Shown here in pieces: positions 18,901-26,051 of a DNA stretch of 39,003 bases. Origin of the DNA: Ruminococcaceae bacterium UBA2656 (GTDB taxonomy: Bacteria; Bacillota; Clostridia; Oscillospirales; Acutalibacteraceae); the NCBI GenBank assembly GCA_002359465.1, contig DENA01000013.1, forward strand, positions 40,494 through 79,496, given 5' to 3'. Position 1 is the first letter of the stretch, and each line of letters starts with the position of its first letter. A program made the translations under genes and the position numbers. Below the pieces are notes generated by a model. It was not told where the DNA came from, ran no database searches, and was given only the letters and a program-made list of their open reading frames with translations.

Positions 18901-19329
18901 TTCCCCCGCCGCGCGCTCGATGTCAAGGGGCTTCACGTCGCACATTTTGAATTCTGTGGAAGCGGAAAGCATCAGCGAGACCAACTCGGTGCTCTCCGCG
19001 TTTTTGCGGTAAAAGCTGAGCTGCTCCTTCACCTGTTCCAGCGCAAGACTCATAAAAATGCTCCGTCCCCCGTCGTCCAGCCGCCGGCCCGCGCCGCCGC
19101 CGTACCTGCGGAACACCGCGTCCGCAAGACGGGAAAAGCTGGTGACCGAAACGCGCTGCACGTCCTTCGCGCCGAGCAGCCGCAGCATGGCGCGCTCGTT
19201 TTCAAACGAGGACTGCTCCGGTACGATCAGCATAAGCTTTTTCTGTGTGGCCTGCACCATATTTTTGAGCTCAGCCCGCAGCCGCCGGGTTTTCCCGCTG
19301 CCCGCGCGGCCTAAAATGAAACGCAGCAT
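15982..19329 (-). CDS. addB: ATP-dependent helicase/nuclease subunit B
   Basis: AddB is the partner of AddA; its inactive helicase domains recognise Chi and its nuclease cuts the 5' strand. The 1,115-residue product has an N-terminal Walker A GRAGSGKT at residues 7-14 and the PEQSSFENE region. The C-terminal nuclease has KIDRVDLLERD and VIDYKTGHKEF, and cysteines arranged for the known 4Fe-4S staple: one from the CRFQYFC segment and the cluster CAWCPYGCVC near the end. All expected elements are intact. ATG 19329 has GGGGGC five bases upstream. It is the first gene of addB-addA. Confidence 0.97.
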   Translation of the reverse strand: MLRFILGRAGSGKTRRLRAELKNMVQATQKKLMLIVPEQSSFENERAMLRLLGAKDVQRVSVTSFSRLADAVFRRYGGGAGRRLDDGGRSIFMSLALEQVKEQLSFYRKNAESTELVSLMLSASTEFKMCDVKPLDIERAAGEMPQGTLRRKMEELSLILSAYDALVAQSYVDPLDDLTRLKNILQGHHFFSEYTVALDSFQSFTVQEYNIINLILAQADDLYVTLCTDQLDDPEHGMGLFSLVRRTGKNLMRLAKQNDVKIAPPVALDGGARFQSRSLPAVEAGAYRSGRKTADCENNDIVLYEANNAYDESAFVAATIRRLVMEKNYRYRDFTVIARSTDRYRGILDLALERWEIPYFMDRPQAIDAEPLMRLVLSAFKIVQTGFSSDAVFSHLKTGLTALGTDEISQLENYVFIWNKERKQWREEWTEHPRGFAETMTESDLKKLTEINKSRVDTIKPLLRFASRIHDTDGEGMAAAAYGLLQDVKAADHLKTLAQHLADCGEPELADRQLRLWDLLMEILDQTALVLQKTPVTHTRYAELLHMVILSNRMASIPQGLDEVTVGAADRTRTGEPKVVFLMGAVQGEFPLSPGGDCVFSDNERRELIRLGLPLNDTLEGTAVQERFLAYAAMSAASEKLYITYPLTSPAGESNTPSSIPNEVCSVLKNTMVLNELLLPQTYFANAREPAFELMAQQWKHNTVLSATLKSLFDKRGCGHSLSAIDRAAENRPAVFNSGEKSKALFGENLHVSATQIEKFYLCRFQYFCRFGLNAKERRTAELDALEYGSLMHFLLEKLFRNTGSAAILKMKPEELKQEIIRLLNVYVDTKLGGIQNKTPRFVYLFTRLADSAQVIAFHIAQELAQSAFQPVDFELAIGNGGIPPLRIPLPDGGQVEIDGKIDRVDLLERDGVSYVRVIDYKTGHKEFKLSDILYGVNMQMLIYLAALLENGSGRYGTVRPAGVLYMPANRPAISASRGAAAERIEQEAAKKLRMDGLVLDDAEIIAAMEHSGQGNYIPVALKDGVPGKRDHVVSSGELTGIMLHIKELVGAMANELHGGDVSAVPLSGGYDACAWCPYGCVCGHERDDPAREMQQWDRDAAVAELIKAKGGDEQ

Positions 19330-19360
19330 CGTATGCCCCCAAACGTTCAGTATCCTGATT

Positions 19361-19390
19361 CAATACCGATCATTATAGCATAGATGCTGC
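19361..19390 (-). promoter_or_regulatory. Possible addBA promoter (-10 only clear)
   Basis: The minus strand has TATAAT at about 19372-19377, 40-odd bases before the addB ATG, but at 16-17 bases upstream only a T-rich stretch stands in for a -35 box. The spoIIR-addB gap (98 bases) also holds a CCC-TTCG-GGG hairpin with a T6 run 11 bases later, which might weakly end spoIIR. Confidence 0.35.
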
Positions 19391-19427
19391 ATTTAAAAAA
19401 GCATCGCGAACCCCGAAGGGCAAAATC

Positions 19428-20033
19428 TTACTTCTTCTTTTCAAGATAGCTTTTCAGCTCTTCATAGAGCTCCACCGTTTTGAATTTCACTTCAAAGTCG
19501 CCTTTGCCCTCTACAATGCCAAGCTGGTTCGCGTTGAGCACATCGCCGAGTTCTTTGGGTTCCTCCGCGGCCGGCAGACACATTGGCGGAAAGATCACGC
19601 ACCACCAATTGCGCCCAGCCGCCTTGCCGATGGTCACACGAAGCGAATCATAGTCGCCCGCCGGCAGGGTCACTTTTTCATACTCCCTTGTGGTAAAATA
19701 CATGTGAACCATTTCAATATCCACAGGGTAAGCATAGCCCTGCTTTTTCACTTCATCCTCCGCCGCAGCCTTCAGCTGCGGAATCGCGGCGCGGACCGCA
19801 TCCTGTGCTTCGGTCTTGTTTTTCACATTGTCCATCAGTCCCCGGCTCTCGGTTAAAATCCGGTCGCGCACCTTCAGCTTCAGAGACTGATCTTCTGTGG
19901 AATCGGAATTTGCAAGGACATGCAGGCGAAGCACATGGTTCGGTATATCTTCACAGCCGGCTGCAAAGCCGGTAAACGAAAACAGCACGGTTAAGATCAG
20001 TGCCAGACAAAGCGATTTTTCGAATAGTTTCAT
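19428..20033 (-). CDS. spoIIR: Stage II sporulation protein R
   Basis: SpoIIR is secreted from the forespore and activates SpoIIGA, which then processes pro-sigma-E in the mother cell. The 201-residue protein has an N-terminal signal peptide or anchor (residues about 5-24, hydrophobic, ending FAAG), the family block LRLHVLANSDSTEDQSLKLKVRD, and GRNWWCVIFPPMCLPA. It lacks the long repeat-bearing C-terminus seen in some homologues. ATG 20033 has AAAGGGG at 8 bases. It stands alone and is divergent from the VanZ-like gene. I looked for a sigma-F promoter upstream and could not identify one clearly. Its presence is strong evidence that the organism forms endospores. Confidence 0.97.
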   Translation of the reverse strand: MKLFEKSLCLALILTVLFSFTGFAAGCEDIPNHVLRLHVLANSDSTEDQSLKLKVRDRILTESRGLMDNVKNKTEAQDAVRAAIPQLKAAAEDEVKKQGYAYPVDIEMVHMYFTTREYEKVTLPAGDYDSLRVTIGKAAGRNWWCVIFPPMCLPAAEEPKELGDVLNANQLGIVEGKGDFEVKFKTVELYEELKSYLEKKK

Positions 20034-20099
20034 AAGTAAATCCCCTTTTGTAATTTATGTTGCAGGGGAATTATTGACACAAAAAATTGCTTTTATTCG

Positions 20100-20128
20100 T
20101 TGTATTTTCAGGGTATGTATTATATAAT
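20100..20128 (+). promoter_or_regulatory. Promoter of the VanZ-like gene
   Basis: The plus strand has -35 TTGTAT (20100-20105), a 17-base spacer and a perfect -10 TATAAT (20123-20128), 30 bases before the gene's start. The spacing is ideal and the -35 box matches four of six. Confidence 0.6.
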
Positions 20129-20158
20129 CATATCAATTCAGCGAGAAGAAGGGGTTTT

Positions 20159-20755
20159 ATGTCTAAAACAGTCTTATTTTCCTTACCCGGCTATGTTTGG
20201 CCAATGGGGATCGGGCTTCTTGTCTACTTTGTCTGTCTGATTCTTTTTTTCAGGCATAAAAAGCCGCTGCAAAATTTTTTTCTCGCCATTTTATTTATGT
20301 ATCTTGCCGTGGTTTTCGAGCTGACGATTTCCATCCCTCCGCCGCAGCACTGGCATATCAGCGCAAAGGCGACTGCATGGGCGATCAGCCGGATTGACTG
20401 GATTCCGTTTGAATCCGCGGCAAACATTTTACATAATTCCATCCGTATTGGCAGCTTTAAAGAATTTTTCCGCGTCATCGGCGGCAACTTTATCATGCTG
20501 ATGCCGCTCGGCGTTCTTGTCCCGCTGATCAATCCCCGTTTCCGGTTCGGCCGGATGCTGGCGCTGTCCGTCCTTGTTCCCGCCGGAATCGAAGGGCTAC
20601 AGCTGCTGGGCAACATTCTTTCCGGCTCCGCGACAAGAAGCGTTGAAATGGAGGACGTGATTCTGAATGCGGCGGGCTGTCTTCTGGCCTACCTGATTTT
20701 CGCCGGTCTGCGCGGGCTGTTCGGATCAAAACACAGAGGAAAGCATTACTCATAA
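20159..20755 (+). CDS. VanZ-like family membrane protein
   Basis: This 198-residue protein is predicted to have about five membrane helices: near residues 10-30, 38-57, 103-122, 130-150 and 170-190. It carries the VanZ-family layout with GGNFIMLMPLGVLVPLI in the middle, EGLQLL, and a polar segment before the last helix that includes the acidic EMEDVILNAAGCLLAYLIF. VanZ itself gives low-level teicoplanin resistance; most relatives have no known role, and no van genes lie near, so I do not assign resistance. The start is ATG 20159 with AAGGGG in front; a longer frame begins upstream of the promoter and is unlikely. It converges on msrC with overlapping ends. Confidence 0.85.
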   Translation: MSKTVLFSLPGYVWPMGIGLLVYFVCLILFFRHKKPLQNFFLAILFMYLAVVFELTISIPPPQHWHISAKATAWAISRIDWIPFESAANILHNSIRIGSFKEFFRVIGGNFIMLMPLGVLVPLINPRFRFGRMLALSVLVPAGIEGLQLLGNILSGSATRSVEMEDVILNAAGCLLAYLIFAGLRGLFGSKHRGKHYS

Positions 20756-21259
20756 AATACCGGGCAATTCGCTCCAGTCGCAGGCGTCTTCAATAATACG
20801 GGCAAGCTCCTCCAGTTCCTGGATGTCCGTTTCGTCAAAACGGGCAAGCAGCGGGCTGTCGATGTCCAGTACGCCGACAACCTGCTGATGACTGTACAGC
20901 GGAACGACAATTTCGGAATTGGAATCGCAGTCACAGGCGATATGCCCCGGAAACTGATGGACATCTTTTACCAGTACGGTTTCCCCACGGCTGTACGCGG
21001 TGCCGCAAACACCCTTTCCAAACGCGATGTGCACACAGGCGAGTTTCCCCTGGAACGGCCCTAGCAGCAGTTCATTCCCGTGCCTTAAATAAAAGCCGGC
21101 CCAGTTGATATTTTGCAGGGCCCCGTTCAGCATGGCGGATGCGTTTGCCAGGTTGGGAATCACATGATGTTCCCCGTCCAGAACGGCTTTCATCTGTTTC
21201 TGTAAAAGCGCGTACATTCCTTTTTTATCTTCCGGGTACAGATATGCTGTTTGCTCCAT
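20750..21259 (-). CDS. msrC: Free methionine-(R)-sulfoxide reductase (GAF domain)
   Basis: fRMsr reduces free methionine R-sulfoxide with thioredoxin, an oxidative-damage repair step. The 169-residue single GAF domain has INWAGFYL, LLLGPFQGKLACVHIAFGKG, VHQFPGHIAC and VGVLDIDSP. The three functional cysteines are at C75, C85 and C109, with the same 10 and 24 residue spacing as the E. coli enzyme's 84/94/118. The start is ATG 21259 with GAGG 7-8 bases upstream; an upstream in-frame codon lies within the promoter. The 3' end overlaps the convergent VanZ-like gene by six bases. Confidence 0.95.
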   Translation of the reverse strand: MEQTAYLYPEDKKGMYALLQKQMKAVLDGEHHVIPNLANASAMLNGALQNINWAGFYLRHGNELLLGPFQGKLACVHIAFGKGVCGTAYSRGETVLVKDVHQFPGHIACDCDSNSEIVVPLYSHQQVVGVLDIDSPLLARFDETDIQELEELARIIEDACDWSELPGIL

Positions 21260-21281
21260 AAAGCAGCCTCGATTCCTATTT

Positions 21282-21310
21282 ATTTTATAGCTGTCATCAG
21301 TTTCCAGCAA
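21282..21310 (-). promoter_or_regulatory. Promoter of msrC
   Basis: On the minus strand -35 TTGCTG (21305-21310) and -10 TAAAAT (21282-21287) are 17 bases apart and 23 bases before the start codon. The -35 box is only a partial match. Confidence 0.5.
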
Positions 21311-21337
21311 ATTTAAAAATTCAGCGGAATAAATTTT

Positions 21338-21370
21338 GTTATCTCCCCCGCCTTCGGCGGGGGAGATAAC
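21338..21370. repeat. Interspersed palindrome, copy 2
   Basis: Two perfect 15-base arms (21338-21352 and 21356-21370), G+C-rich toward the centre, flank a three-base TTC loop. It lies between the terminator of the FAH-family gene and the msrC promoter, with no T tract. The core CTCCCCCGCCTTCGGCGGGGGAG-like sequence is shared with the element at 12393-12422, so it looks like one member of a dispersed family. Confidence 0.7.
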
Positions 21371-21385
21371 ATCTGTTTTGCAGTT

Positions 21386-21425
21386 CTTAAAAAGCCGTAT
21401 TCCGGCAATTGGGGAATACGGCTTT
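21386..21425 (-). terminator. Terminator after the FAH-family gene
   Basis: A perfect 13-base-pair stem AAAGCCGTATTCC/GGAATACGGCTTT (21391-21403 and 21413-21425) with a nine-base loop starts just past the FAH stop at 21430. On the minus strand it ends in a T run. It closes the five-gene unit that begins with the PHP gene. Confidence 0.9.
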
Positions 21426-21429
21426 CTTT

Positions 21430-22314
21430 TTATTTTACGGTGTTGGTCAGCGTGCCGATACCCTCGATTTCACATTCCACCACATCGCTCGGATTCAGAA
21501 ATTTTGGCGGATTGAATCCCATGCCGACCCCGGCTGGAGTTCCCATGGAAATGATGGCGCCCGCTTTCAGCGTCATCCCGCGGGACAGCTCGCTGACGGC
21601 AGCCTCAATGGAAGTGATGAACAATCCGGTGGTGCTGTTCTGCCTGATTTCCCCGTTCACACGGGATTGGATAGAAAGAACCGGAGGCTGGTCAAACTCG
21701 TCCTCAGTTACAATCCAGGGCCCCATCGGCGTGAACCCGTCCAAACTCTTCCCGAAATACCACTGCTTGTGCCGGGTCTGCAAATTTCTGGCGCTCACAT
21801 CATTCATAACCGTGTAGCCAAGGATATAGGAAAAAACGTCTTTCTCCAAAACATTCCTGGCGTCCCTGCCGATGATAACGGCAAGCTCGGCCTCATAATC
21901 CAGAGAATCCACAATATCAAAATGGCCGTCGATGAAATCGCCGGTTGCAACCGCCCTGTCCACTCTTTTGGAAAAATACACCGCATCGGCGCGATCCATC
22001 TGGAAGGTTTCTTTTTTATAGCGCGCGGATTCTTCCGCATGGGCAAGGAAATTGACGCCAAGGCAGATCACATCCTGCATCGGCATCGGAACAGGCGCAA
22101 GCATTTTCACTTTGCTGAAAGGTACTGCATTTTCCGCCTCTAACTCCAGCTTTTTTCTAATATCACCTAAGCGATTCAGACCTTCATTTTGAATAAAAGA
22201 ATTCATATCTTCATACGGCAGACCGAAGCTGCTGAATGGAAAAACGCTTGTCCCATCCTTTGACAGCACGCCCGCACTTTCTTTGCCATTGTGTAAATAG
22301 GTCAGTAGCTTCAT
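21430..22314 (-). CDS. Fumarylacetoacetate hydrolase (FAH) family protein
   Basis: This 294-residue protein has the FAH/HpaG fold marks: PMQDVICLGVNFLAHAEE, the metal-binding acidic set in DYEAELAVIIG (two Glu) followed by the Asp of MNDVSARN, KSLDGFTPMGPWI, and MGTPAGVGMGFNPP. Family members hydrolyse or decarboxylate beta-diketo or oxo acids using Mg2+. The substrate here cannot be told, and no aromatic-degradation genes are nearby. ATG 22314 has AGAGGT close upstream, 15 bases after ispE. It is the last gene before a strong terminator. Confidence 0.93.
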   Translation of the reverse strand: MKLLTYLHNGKESAGVLSKDGTSVFPFSSFGLPYEDMNSFIQNEGLNRLGDIRKKLELEAENAVPFSKVKMLAPVPMPMQDVICLGVNFLAHAEESARYKKETFQMDRADAVYFSKRVDRAVATGDFIDGHFDIVDSLDYEAELAVIIGRDARNVLEKDVFSYILGYTVMNDVSARNLQTRHKQWYFGKSLDGFTPMGPWIVTEDEFDQPPVLSIQSRVNGEIRQNSTTGLFITSIEAAVSELSRGMTLKAGAIISMGTPAGVGMGFNPPKFLNPSDVVECEIEGIGTLTNTVK

Positions 22315-22329
22315 AAGTACCTCTTTTCA

Positions 22330-23199
22330 TCAATTACATTCCAATATGCAGCCGGAAGCGATCGGCTCACAGACAAAGACTTCCGGATAAACCTGTGCAA
22401 GCGCGGATTGACAGGATACCGCCATCGGCAAATCCTCAAAAATACCGAAAACAGCCGAACCGCTTCCGGTCATACAAGCCCCGAGCGCACCGTACTGTTC
22501 CATTGCGCTTTTGATATGGTTCACTTGTGCAAGATGCATCACCTGTTCAAATTCATTGCCAAGGTTCTGTGCGACCGCGCGGAGGTCTCCGGCACGGACA
22601 GCAGGAAGCATGGCGGCGGTAAAACCGCTTTCCTTTTTTGCGGCGGCATCAGCCAGCGCGTAGGCTTTTTTTGTATCCACTCCCACAGGGGGCTTGCAGA
22701 TTACGATATGGCACGGCGGCAGGGCGGGCAGAGGGGCCAGCTTGTCCCCGATTCCCTCAGCGAGCGCGGTTCCGCCGATAATACAGAACGGAACGTCCGC
22801 ACCGACCTTCAAGCCAATCTGGCAAAGCGCCTCTTTTGTTATCCCGGCATTGTACATTTTGTTGAGTGCAAGTAGCACGGCGGCCGCATCGGCGCTGCCG
22901 CCGCCAAGACCCGCCTGCGACGGAATAATTTTTTGAATGTGTATTGTAAGATTGGGTGCAGCCCCTGTGTATTCAAAAAAAGCTGCCGCCGCTTTATGGA
23001 CGGTATTTTCTTCATTGCATGGAATTTCTTCGCGACTGGAAACCACACGGATGCCGGAACCGGAACCGGTTATGACCAGTTTATCACACAGCGAAACAGA
23101 CTGCATGACCATGCGGAGAAGATGATAACCATCCTTACGCTTTCCGGTGATATCAAGCGTTAAATTTATTTTGGCGTATGCGTTGACGGAGAAAGACAT
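22330..23199 (-). CDS. ispE: 4-diphosphocytidyl-2-C-methyl-D-erythritol kinase
   Basis: IspE phosphorylates CDP-ME in the non-mevalonate isoprenoid pathway. The 289-residue GHMP kinase has AYAKINLTLDI at the N-terminus, DGYHLLRMVMQSV, the ATP loop PSQAGLGGGSADAAA, GADVPFC and the C-terminal CMTGSGSAVFGIF. All are canonical and the length is normal. ATG 23199 has AAAGGGAG upstream and follows the aminotransferase by 23 bases, so it is co-transcribed with genes of unrelated pathway. Confidence 0.98.
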   Translation of the reverse strand: MSFSVNAYAKINLTLDITGKRKDGYHLLRMVMQSVSLCDKLVITGSGSGIRVVSSREEIPCNEENTVHKAAAAFFEYTGAAPNLTIHIQKIIPSQAGLGGGSADAAAVLLALNKMYNAGITKEALCQIGLKVGADVPFCIIGGTALAEGIGDKLAPLPALPPCHIVICKPPVGVDTKKAYALADAAAKKESGFTAAMLPAVRAGDLRAVAQNLGNEFEQVMHLAQVNHIKSAMEQYGALGACMTGSGSAVFGIFEDLPMAVSCQSALAQVYPEVFVCEPIASGCILECN

Positions 23200-23222
23200 T
23201 AGCCGCTCCCTTTCATTTAAAA

Positions 23223-24392
23223 TTACAAAGTTTTAAGGAAATGTCCGATGCGCGACATTGCTTCCGTAATATGTTTGATCGAATAGGAATAGGAAACGCG
23301 CACGTATCCTTCCCCGCAGGTTCCGAAGGCATCGCCCGGGACAACCGCGACATGTTCATTATAAATCAGTTTTTCACAAAATTCCTGAGAAGTCATCCCC
23401 GTGCTTTTAATGCAGGGGAACACATAAAACGCCCCTTCCGGTTCAAAACAGGTAAGCCCCATGGAATTGAAGCCGTCCACAATCAGCCGGCGGCGCATGT
23501 CGTATTGCTCTCGCATGTAGTCAATATCGCCGTCGCCGTTCTTCATAGCCTCAACCGCGGCGTACTGCGCCATGGTCGGGGCGCTCATAATACCGTACTG
23601 ATGAAGCTTTGTCATCTGCCCGATGATTTCCTTCGGCCCGGCGGCGTAACCAAGGCGCCAGCCCGTCATTGCAAACGCTTTGGAAAAGCCGTTCACCACC
23701 ACGGTACGCTCTTTCATGCCTTCTATCGCCGCGAAAGAAACATGCCGGGTATCGCCGTAAGTCAGCTCGCTGTATATTTCATCCGAAAGAACCATCAGAT
23801 TATTTTCCCTGACAATTTCAGCTATTTCCTCCAGATGCCTGCGGCGCATCACCGCGCCGGTCGGATTGTTCGGGAACGGAAGAATGAGCAATTTGGATTT
23901 CGGGGTTATTTTTTCACGCAGCGCCTGAGCGGTCAGGCGGAATTTATCTTCCTGCTTTGTTTCAATGGTAACCGGTACGCCGCCCGCCATTTCCGTCAAA
24001 GGCCGGTAGCAGACAAAACTCGGTTCGGGAATCAGCACCTCTTCGCCGGGATTGACCAGACAGCGGATGCACAGGTCGATTGCCTCGCTGCCACCTACTG
24101 TCACAACGACATCCGTTTTCGGTTCATAGCCAATATGATAACGGTGTTTCAGCCACTTGCAGATTTCCTCTCTCAGCTCCATAAAGCCGCGGTTGGGCGA
24201 ATACCAGGTTTTACCGTCCTCCAGTGTTTTAATTCCCTCCTGTCTGACATGCCAGGGAGTGGAAAAGTCGGGTTCCCCGATGGACAGGGAAATTACATTA
24301 TCCATTTCATTTGCAATGTCGAAAAAGCGGCGGATACCGGACGGCTTCAACTGCTTTACCTCATCATTGAGCACGGACTGGTAGTCAATCAC
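23223..24392 (-). CDS. PLP-dependent class I/II aminotransferase
   Basis: This fold-type I aminotransferase of 389 residues has SLSIGEPDFSTP, the cofactor contacts PNNPTGAV and LSDEIYSELTYG, and the Schiff-base lysine at about K238 in NGFSKAFAMTGWRLGY. It resembles the aspartate/aromatic/alanine group (PatA- or AlaT-like), and the substrate cannot be fixed from sequence. The start is GTG 24392 with AAGGAG 8 bases upstream; this makes an 8-base overlap with the end of the Lrp gene. An ATG ten codons upstream has no usable ribosome site. Pairing with an Lrp-family regulator suggests amino-acid-responsive control. Confidence 0.93.
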   Translation of the reverse strand: MIDYQSVLNDEVKQLKPSGIRRFFDIANEMDNVISLSIGEPDFSTPWHVRQEGIKTLEDGKTWYSPNRGFMELREEICKWLKHRYHIGYEPKTDVVVTVGGSEAIDLCIRCLVNPGEEVLIPEPSFVCYRPLTEMAGGVPVTIETKQEDKFRLTAQALREKITPKSKLLILPFPNNPTGAVMRRRHLEEIAEIVRENNLMVLSDEIYSELTYGDTRHVSFAAIEGMKERTVVVNGFSKAFAMTGWRLGYAAGPKEIIGQMTKLHQYGIMSAPTMAQYAAVEAMKNGDGDIDYMREQYDMRRRLIVDGFNSMGLTCFEPEGAFYVFPCIKSTGMTSQEFCEKLIYNEHVAVVPGDAFGTCGEGYVRVSYSYSIKHITEAMSRIGHFLKTL

Positions 24393-24870
24393 ACAGAACA
24401 CTCCTTCTCTCGTCCTTATCATCCTCGGAGTTGAGAATGACGCCGCCGTCCTTGTAACGGGTCAGGATAAAATGGGTGGCTGTGGACAGAACGGAATCGA
24501 GCGTGGAAAGGCGGCGCATGACAAACATGGCGATTTCCTGCATGCTTTTACCGTGTACCTTTACCGCAAGGTCGTAGCCGCCGGACATAAGGTAAACGCT
24601 CTCCACCTCGTCAAACTGCATGATACGGTTGGCAATCTCGTCAAAGCCGCGGTCCCTCTTCGGCGATACGCGAAGCTCAATCAGCGCGCTGGCTTTATTT
24701 TCATCAATTTTTTCCCAGTTAATCAGCGCTTTGTAGCCCCGGATAACCCCTTGTTTCTCATATTCGGCAATGGCATTCGCAACCTCATCCGCTGTCTTAT
24801 TCAGCATGACGGCCAATTGTTCGGTGGTCAGGCGTGCATTTTCGTCCAAAAGGTTCAGTAAACGGTCCAT
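24385..24870 (-). CDS. Lrp/AsnC-family transcriptional regulator
   Basis: The 161-residue protein has an N-terminal helix-turn-helix (MDRLLNLLDENARLTTEQLAVML through EKQGVIRGY) and a C-terminal RAM/AsnC effector domain (ASALIELRVSP, VESVYLMSGGYDLAVKVHG), the usual Lrp order and length. Such proteins form octamers and sense amino acids. Overlap with the downstream aminotransferase suggests it regulates that gene or its own unit. The start is ATG 24870 with GGGAGGAG at 8 bases, rather than a codon six residues earlier. The acidic/charged tail (NSEDDKDERRS) is somewhat longer than in minimal Lrp. Confidence 0.94.
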   Translation of the reverse strand: MDRLLNLLDENARLTTEQLAVMLNKTADEVANAIAEYEKQGVIRGYKALINWEKIDENKASALIELRVSPKRDRGFDEIANRIMQFDEVESVYLMSGGYDLAVKVHGKSMQEIAMFVMRRLSTLDSVLSTATHFILTRYKDGGVILNSEDDKDERRSVLCD

Positions 24871-24902
24871 AATCAATACTCCTCCCAAAATCTTTCTGAA
24901 AT

Positions 24903-25715
24903 TTACTCTATCGGTAAAAATTTAGGCACATGATGATGGTAGACGGTAAAATGGTGAAAGCCCGCGTCAAGCAACAGGCTTAGGCCGCGTTCCACTCCGC
25001 TACCCACATCCGCCCAGCGGTGTGCGTCCGAGCCGATGGTAACCAGCTTTCCGCCGAGTTCCCGGTAACGGGTCAGCACCGGCAGGCCCGGCATGGTTTC
25101 GCCAAGCTTCTGGCGCAGACCGGAGGTGTTTACCTCCAGCGCCTTATGCTTTTCGATCAGCGCAATTAAAACACTGTCGATGATCTCTTTATATTGATCG
25201 TTGTCAATTTTGATATGATGCTCACCGACAATATACCGCCACGGGTAGGTAAGGTGGGCGAGCGAATCAAATTTCCCCCACTCAATCATTTCCAGGATTT
25301 CATGGAAATAGCGCTGCAGGGCGTCATTCATATCCGCATGTTTGTAGTCCATATCGTAAAAATCCACACCGTTTTTGACGCTGTGGACGGAAGCAAGCAC
25401 AAAATCGAAGTCGCAGGCCCCAAGGATGTCGTCCGCGGCAGCCGTGTCCTGCATGGGCTGTCCTAGTTCCACACCGGCGAGCACGTTCAGACGGCTGTGG
25501 AAAACGGCGCCCGCCTTGCGCGCTTCGAAATACGACTGCCGGATACTCCTGTCGTAATCCTCCGTCCTGTAAGCATTGCATTCACAGTGGTCGGTCATGG
25601 TAATGGAATAGAGCCCCTGCCGGGCCGCGCTTTCACACATCATCATGGTCGGGTCATTGGCGTCACGCGAACAGTCAGAATGGACATGGCTGTCCGATAT
25701 ATATTGATATTTCAT
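24903..25715 (-). CDS. PHP-domain phosphatase, histidinol-phosphatase-like
   Basis: A 270-residue PHP-superfamily metal phosphoesterase with metal-ligand motifs SDSHVHSDCS (H10, H12), TMTDHCE, a Glu in LAGVELGQP, a His in LASVHSV and GSDAHRW near the end. This fits the HisK type of histidinol phosphatase, which makes histidinol in histidine synthesis. No other his gene is in the window, and PHP proteins also act on other phosphate esters, so the substrate is only probable. The start is ATG 25715 with GGGAGGG upstream; a longer frame lacks support. It is the first gene of the five-gene unit, 32 bases before the Lrp gene. Confidence 0.88.
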   Translation of the reverse strand: MKYQYISDSHVHSDCSRDANDPTMMMCESAARQGLYSITMTDHCECNAYRTEDYDRSIRQSYFEARKAGAVFHSRLNVLAGVELGQPMQDTAAADDILGACDFDFVLASVHSVKNGVDFYDMDYKHADMNDALQRYFHEILEMIEWGKFDSLAHLTYPWRYIVGEHHIKIDNDQYKEIIDSVLIALIEKHKALEVNTSGLRQKLGETMPGLPVLTRYRELGGKLVTIGSDAHRWADVGSGVERGLSLLLDAGFHHFTVYHHHVPKFLPIE

Positions 25716-26051
25716 AAATTCCCTCCCGGTAAAAAAACAAATTGCCTTAGCCAATTAAGCAAAGAAACGGATAAGCGGATTTCGTTTTGCCGTCCCCAAT
25801 TAAGGTAGATGAGACAATGCCCTGCTTTCCCGCTTTCTTATTTCAGGCTATTATATTATAGTAACATAAAACAATGTATATTTATAGATCAATCATAAAT
25901 ATTTTGCGCTGAATAAAAAGCATTATTTTGAACAGATTGACCATCCGACGCCCCATGCCTTCTGCTTGTGACGCTATTGACAAGAATACAAATGTCGTTC
26001 ATAATGATGAATAAGTTTTTTCTTAACAATATTTATCTGGAGGTAATTGCT
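25716..26051. other. Divergent intergenic region (336 bases)
   Basis: This is the largest gene-free gap, between the divergent PHP and ACT genes. It is A+T-rich. It holds a clear plus-strand promoter at 25977-26005 and, on the minus strand, two overlapping TATAAT boxes (25850-25860) without a convincing -35 partner; these may serve the PHP unit. I see no RNA gene, repeat or small coding frame with a ribosome site in the rest. Confidence 0.5.
25977..26005 (+). promoter_or_regulatory. Promoter of the ACT-UPF0210 pair
   Basis: A perfect -35 TTGACA (25977-25982), 17-base spacer and -10 CATAAT (26000-26005) lie 47 bases before the ACT gene start. This is one of the best promoter matches in the window. 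Confidence 0.75.

Noticed and set aside
19395..19427. CCC-TTCG-GGG hairpin as a third copy of the interspersed palindrome or a spoIIR terminator
   Set aside because: The arms share only the TTCG core with the repeat, the stem is three to four pairs and the T run is 11 bases away.
20034..20099. Sigma-F promoter for spoIIR
   Set aside because: Expected from the known role of the gene, but no convincing box pair could be read, so none is annotated.
20159..20755. Glycopeptide resistance role for the VanZ-like gene
   Set aside because: No vanHAX, regulator or other resistance gene is present; most VanZ-like proteins have no shown resistance role.
23241..24434. A 397-codon open frame on the plus strand
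   Set aside because: It lies wholly opposite the aminotransferase gene, has His/Arg-rich composition without any domain, and no ribosome site; it is a shadow of a G+C-rich gene.
25716..26051. Hidden RNA gene or small protein in the largest gap
   Set aside because: No stable G+C hairpin series, tRNA-like fold or ribosome site with a start codon was visible in this A+T-rich stretch.
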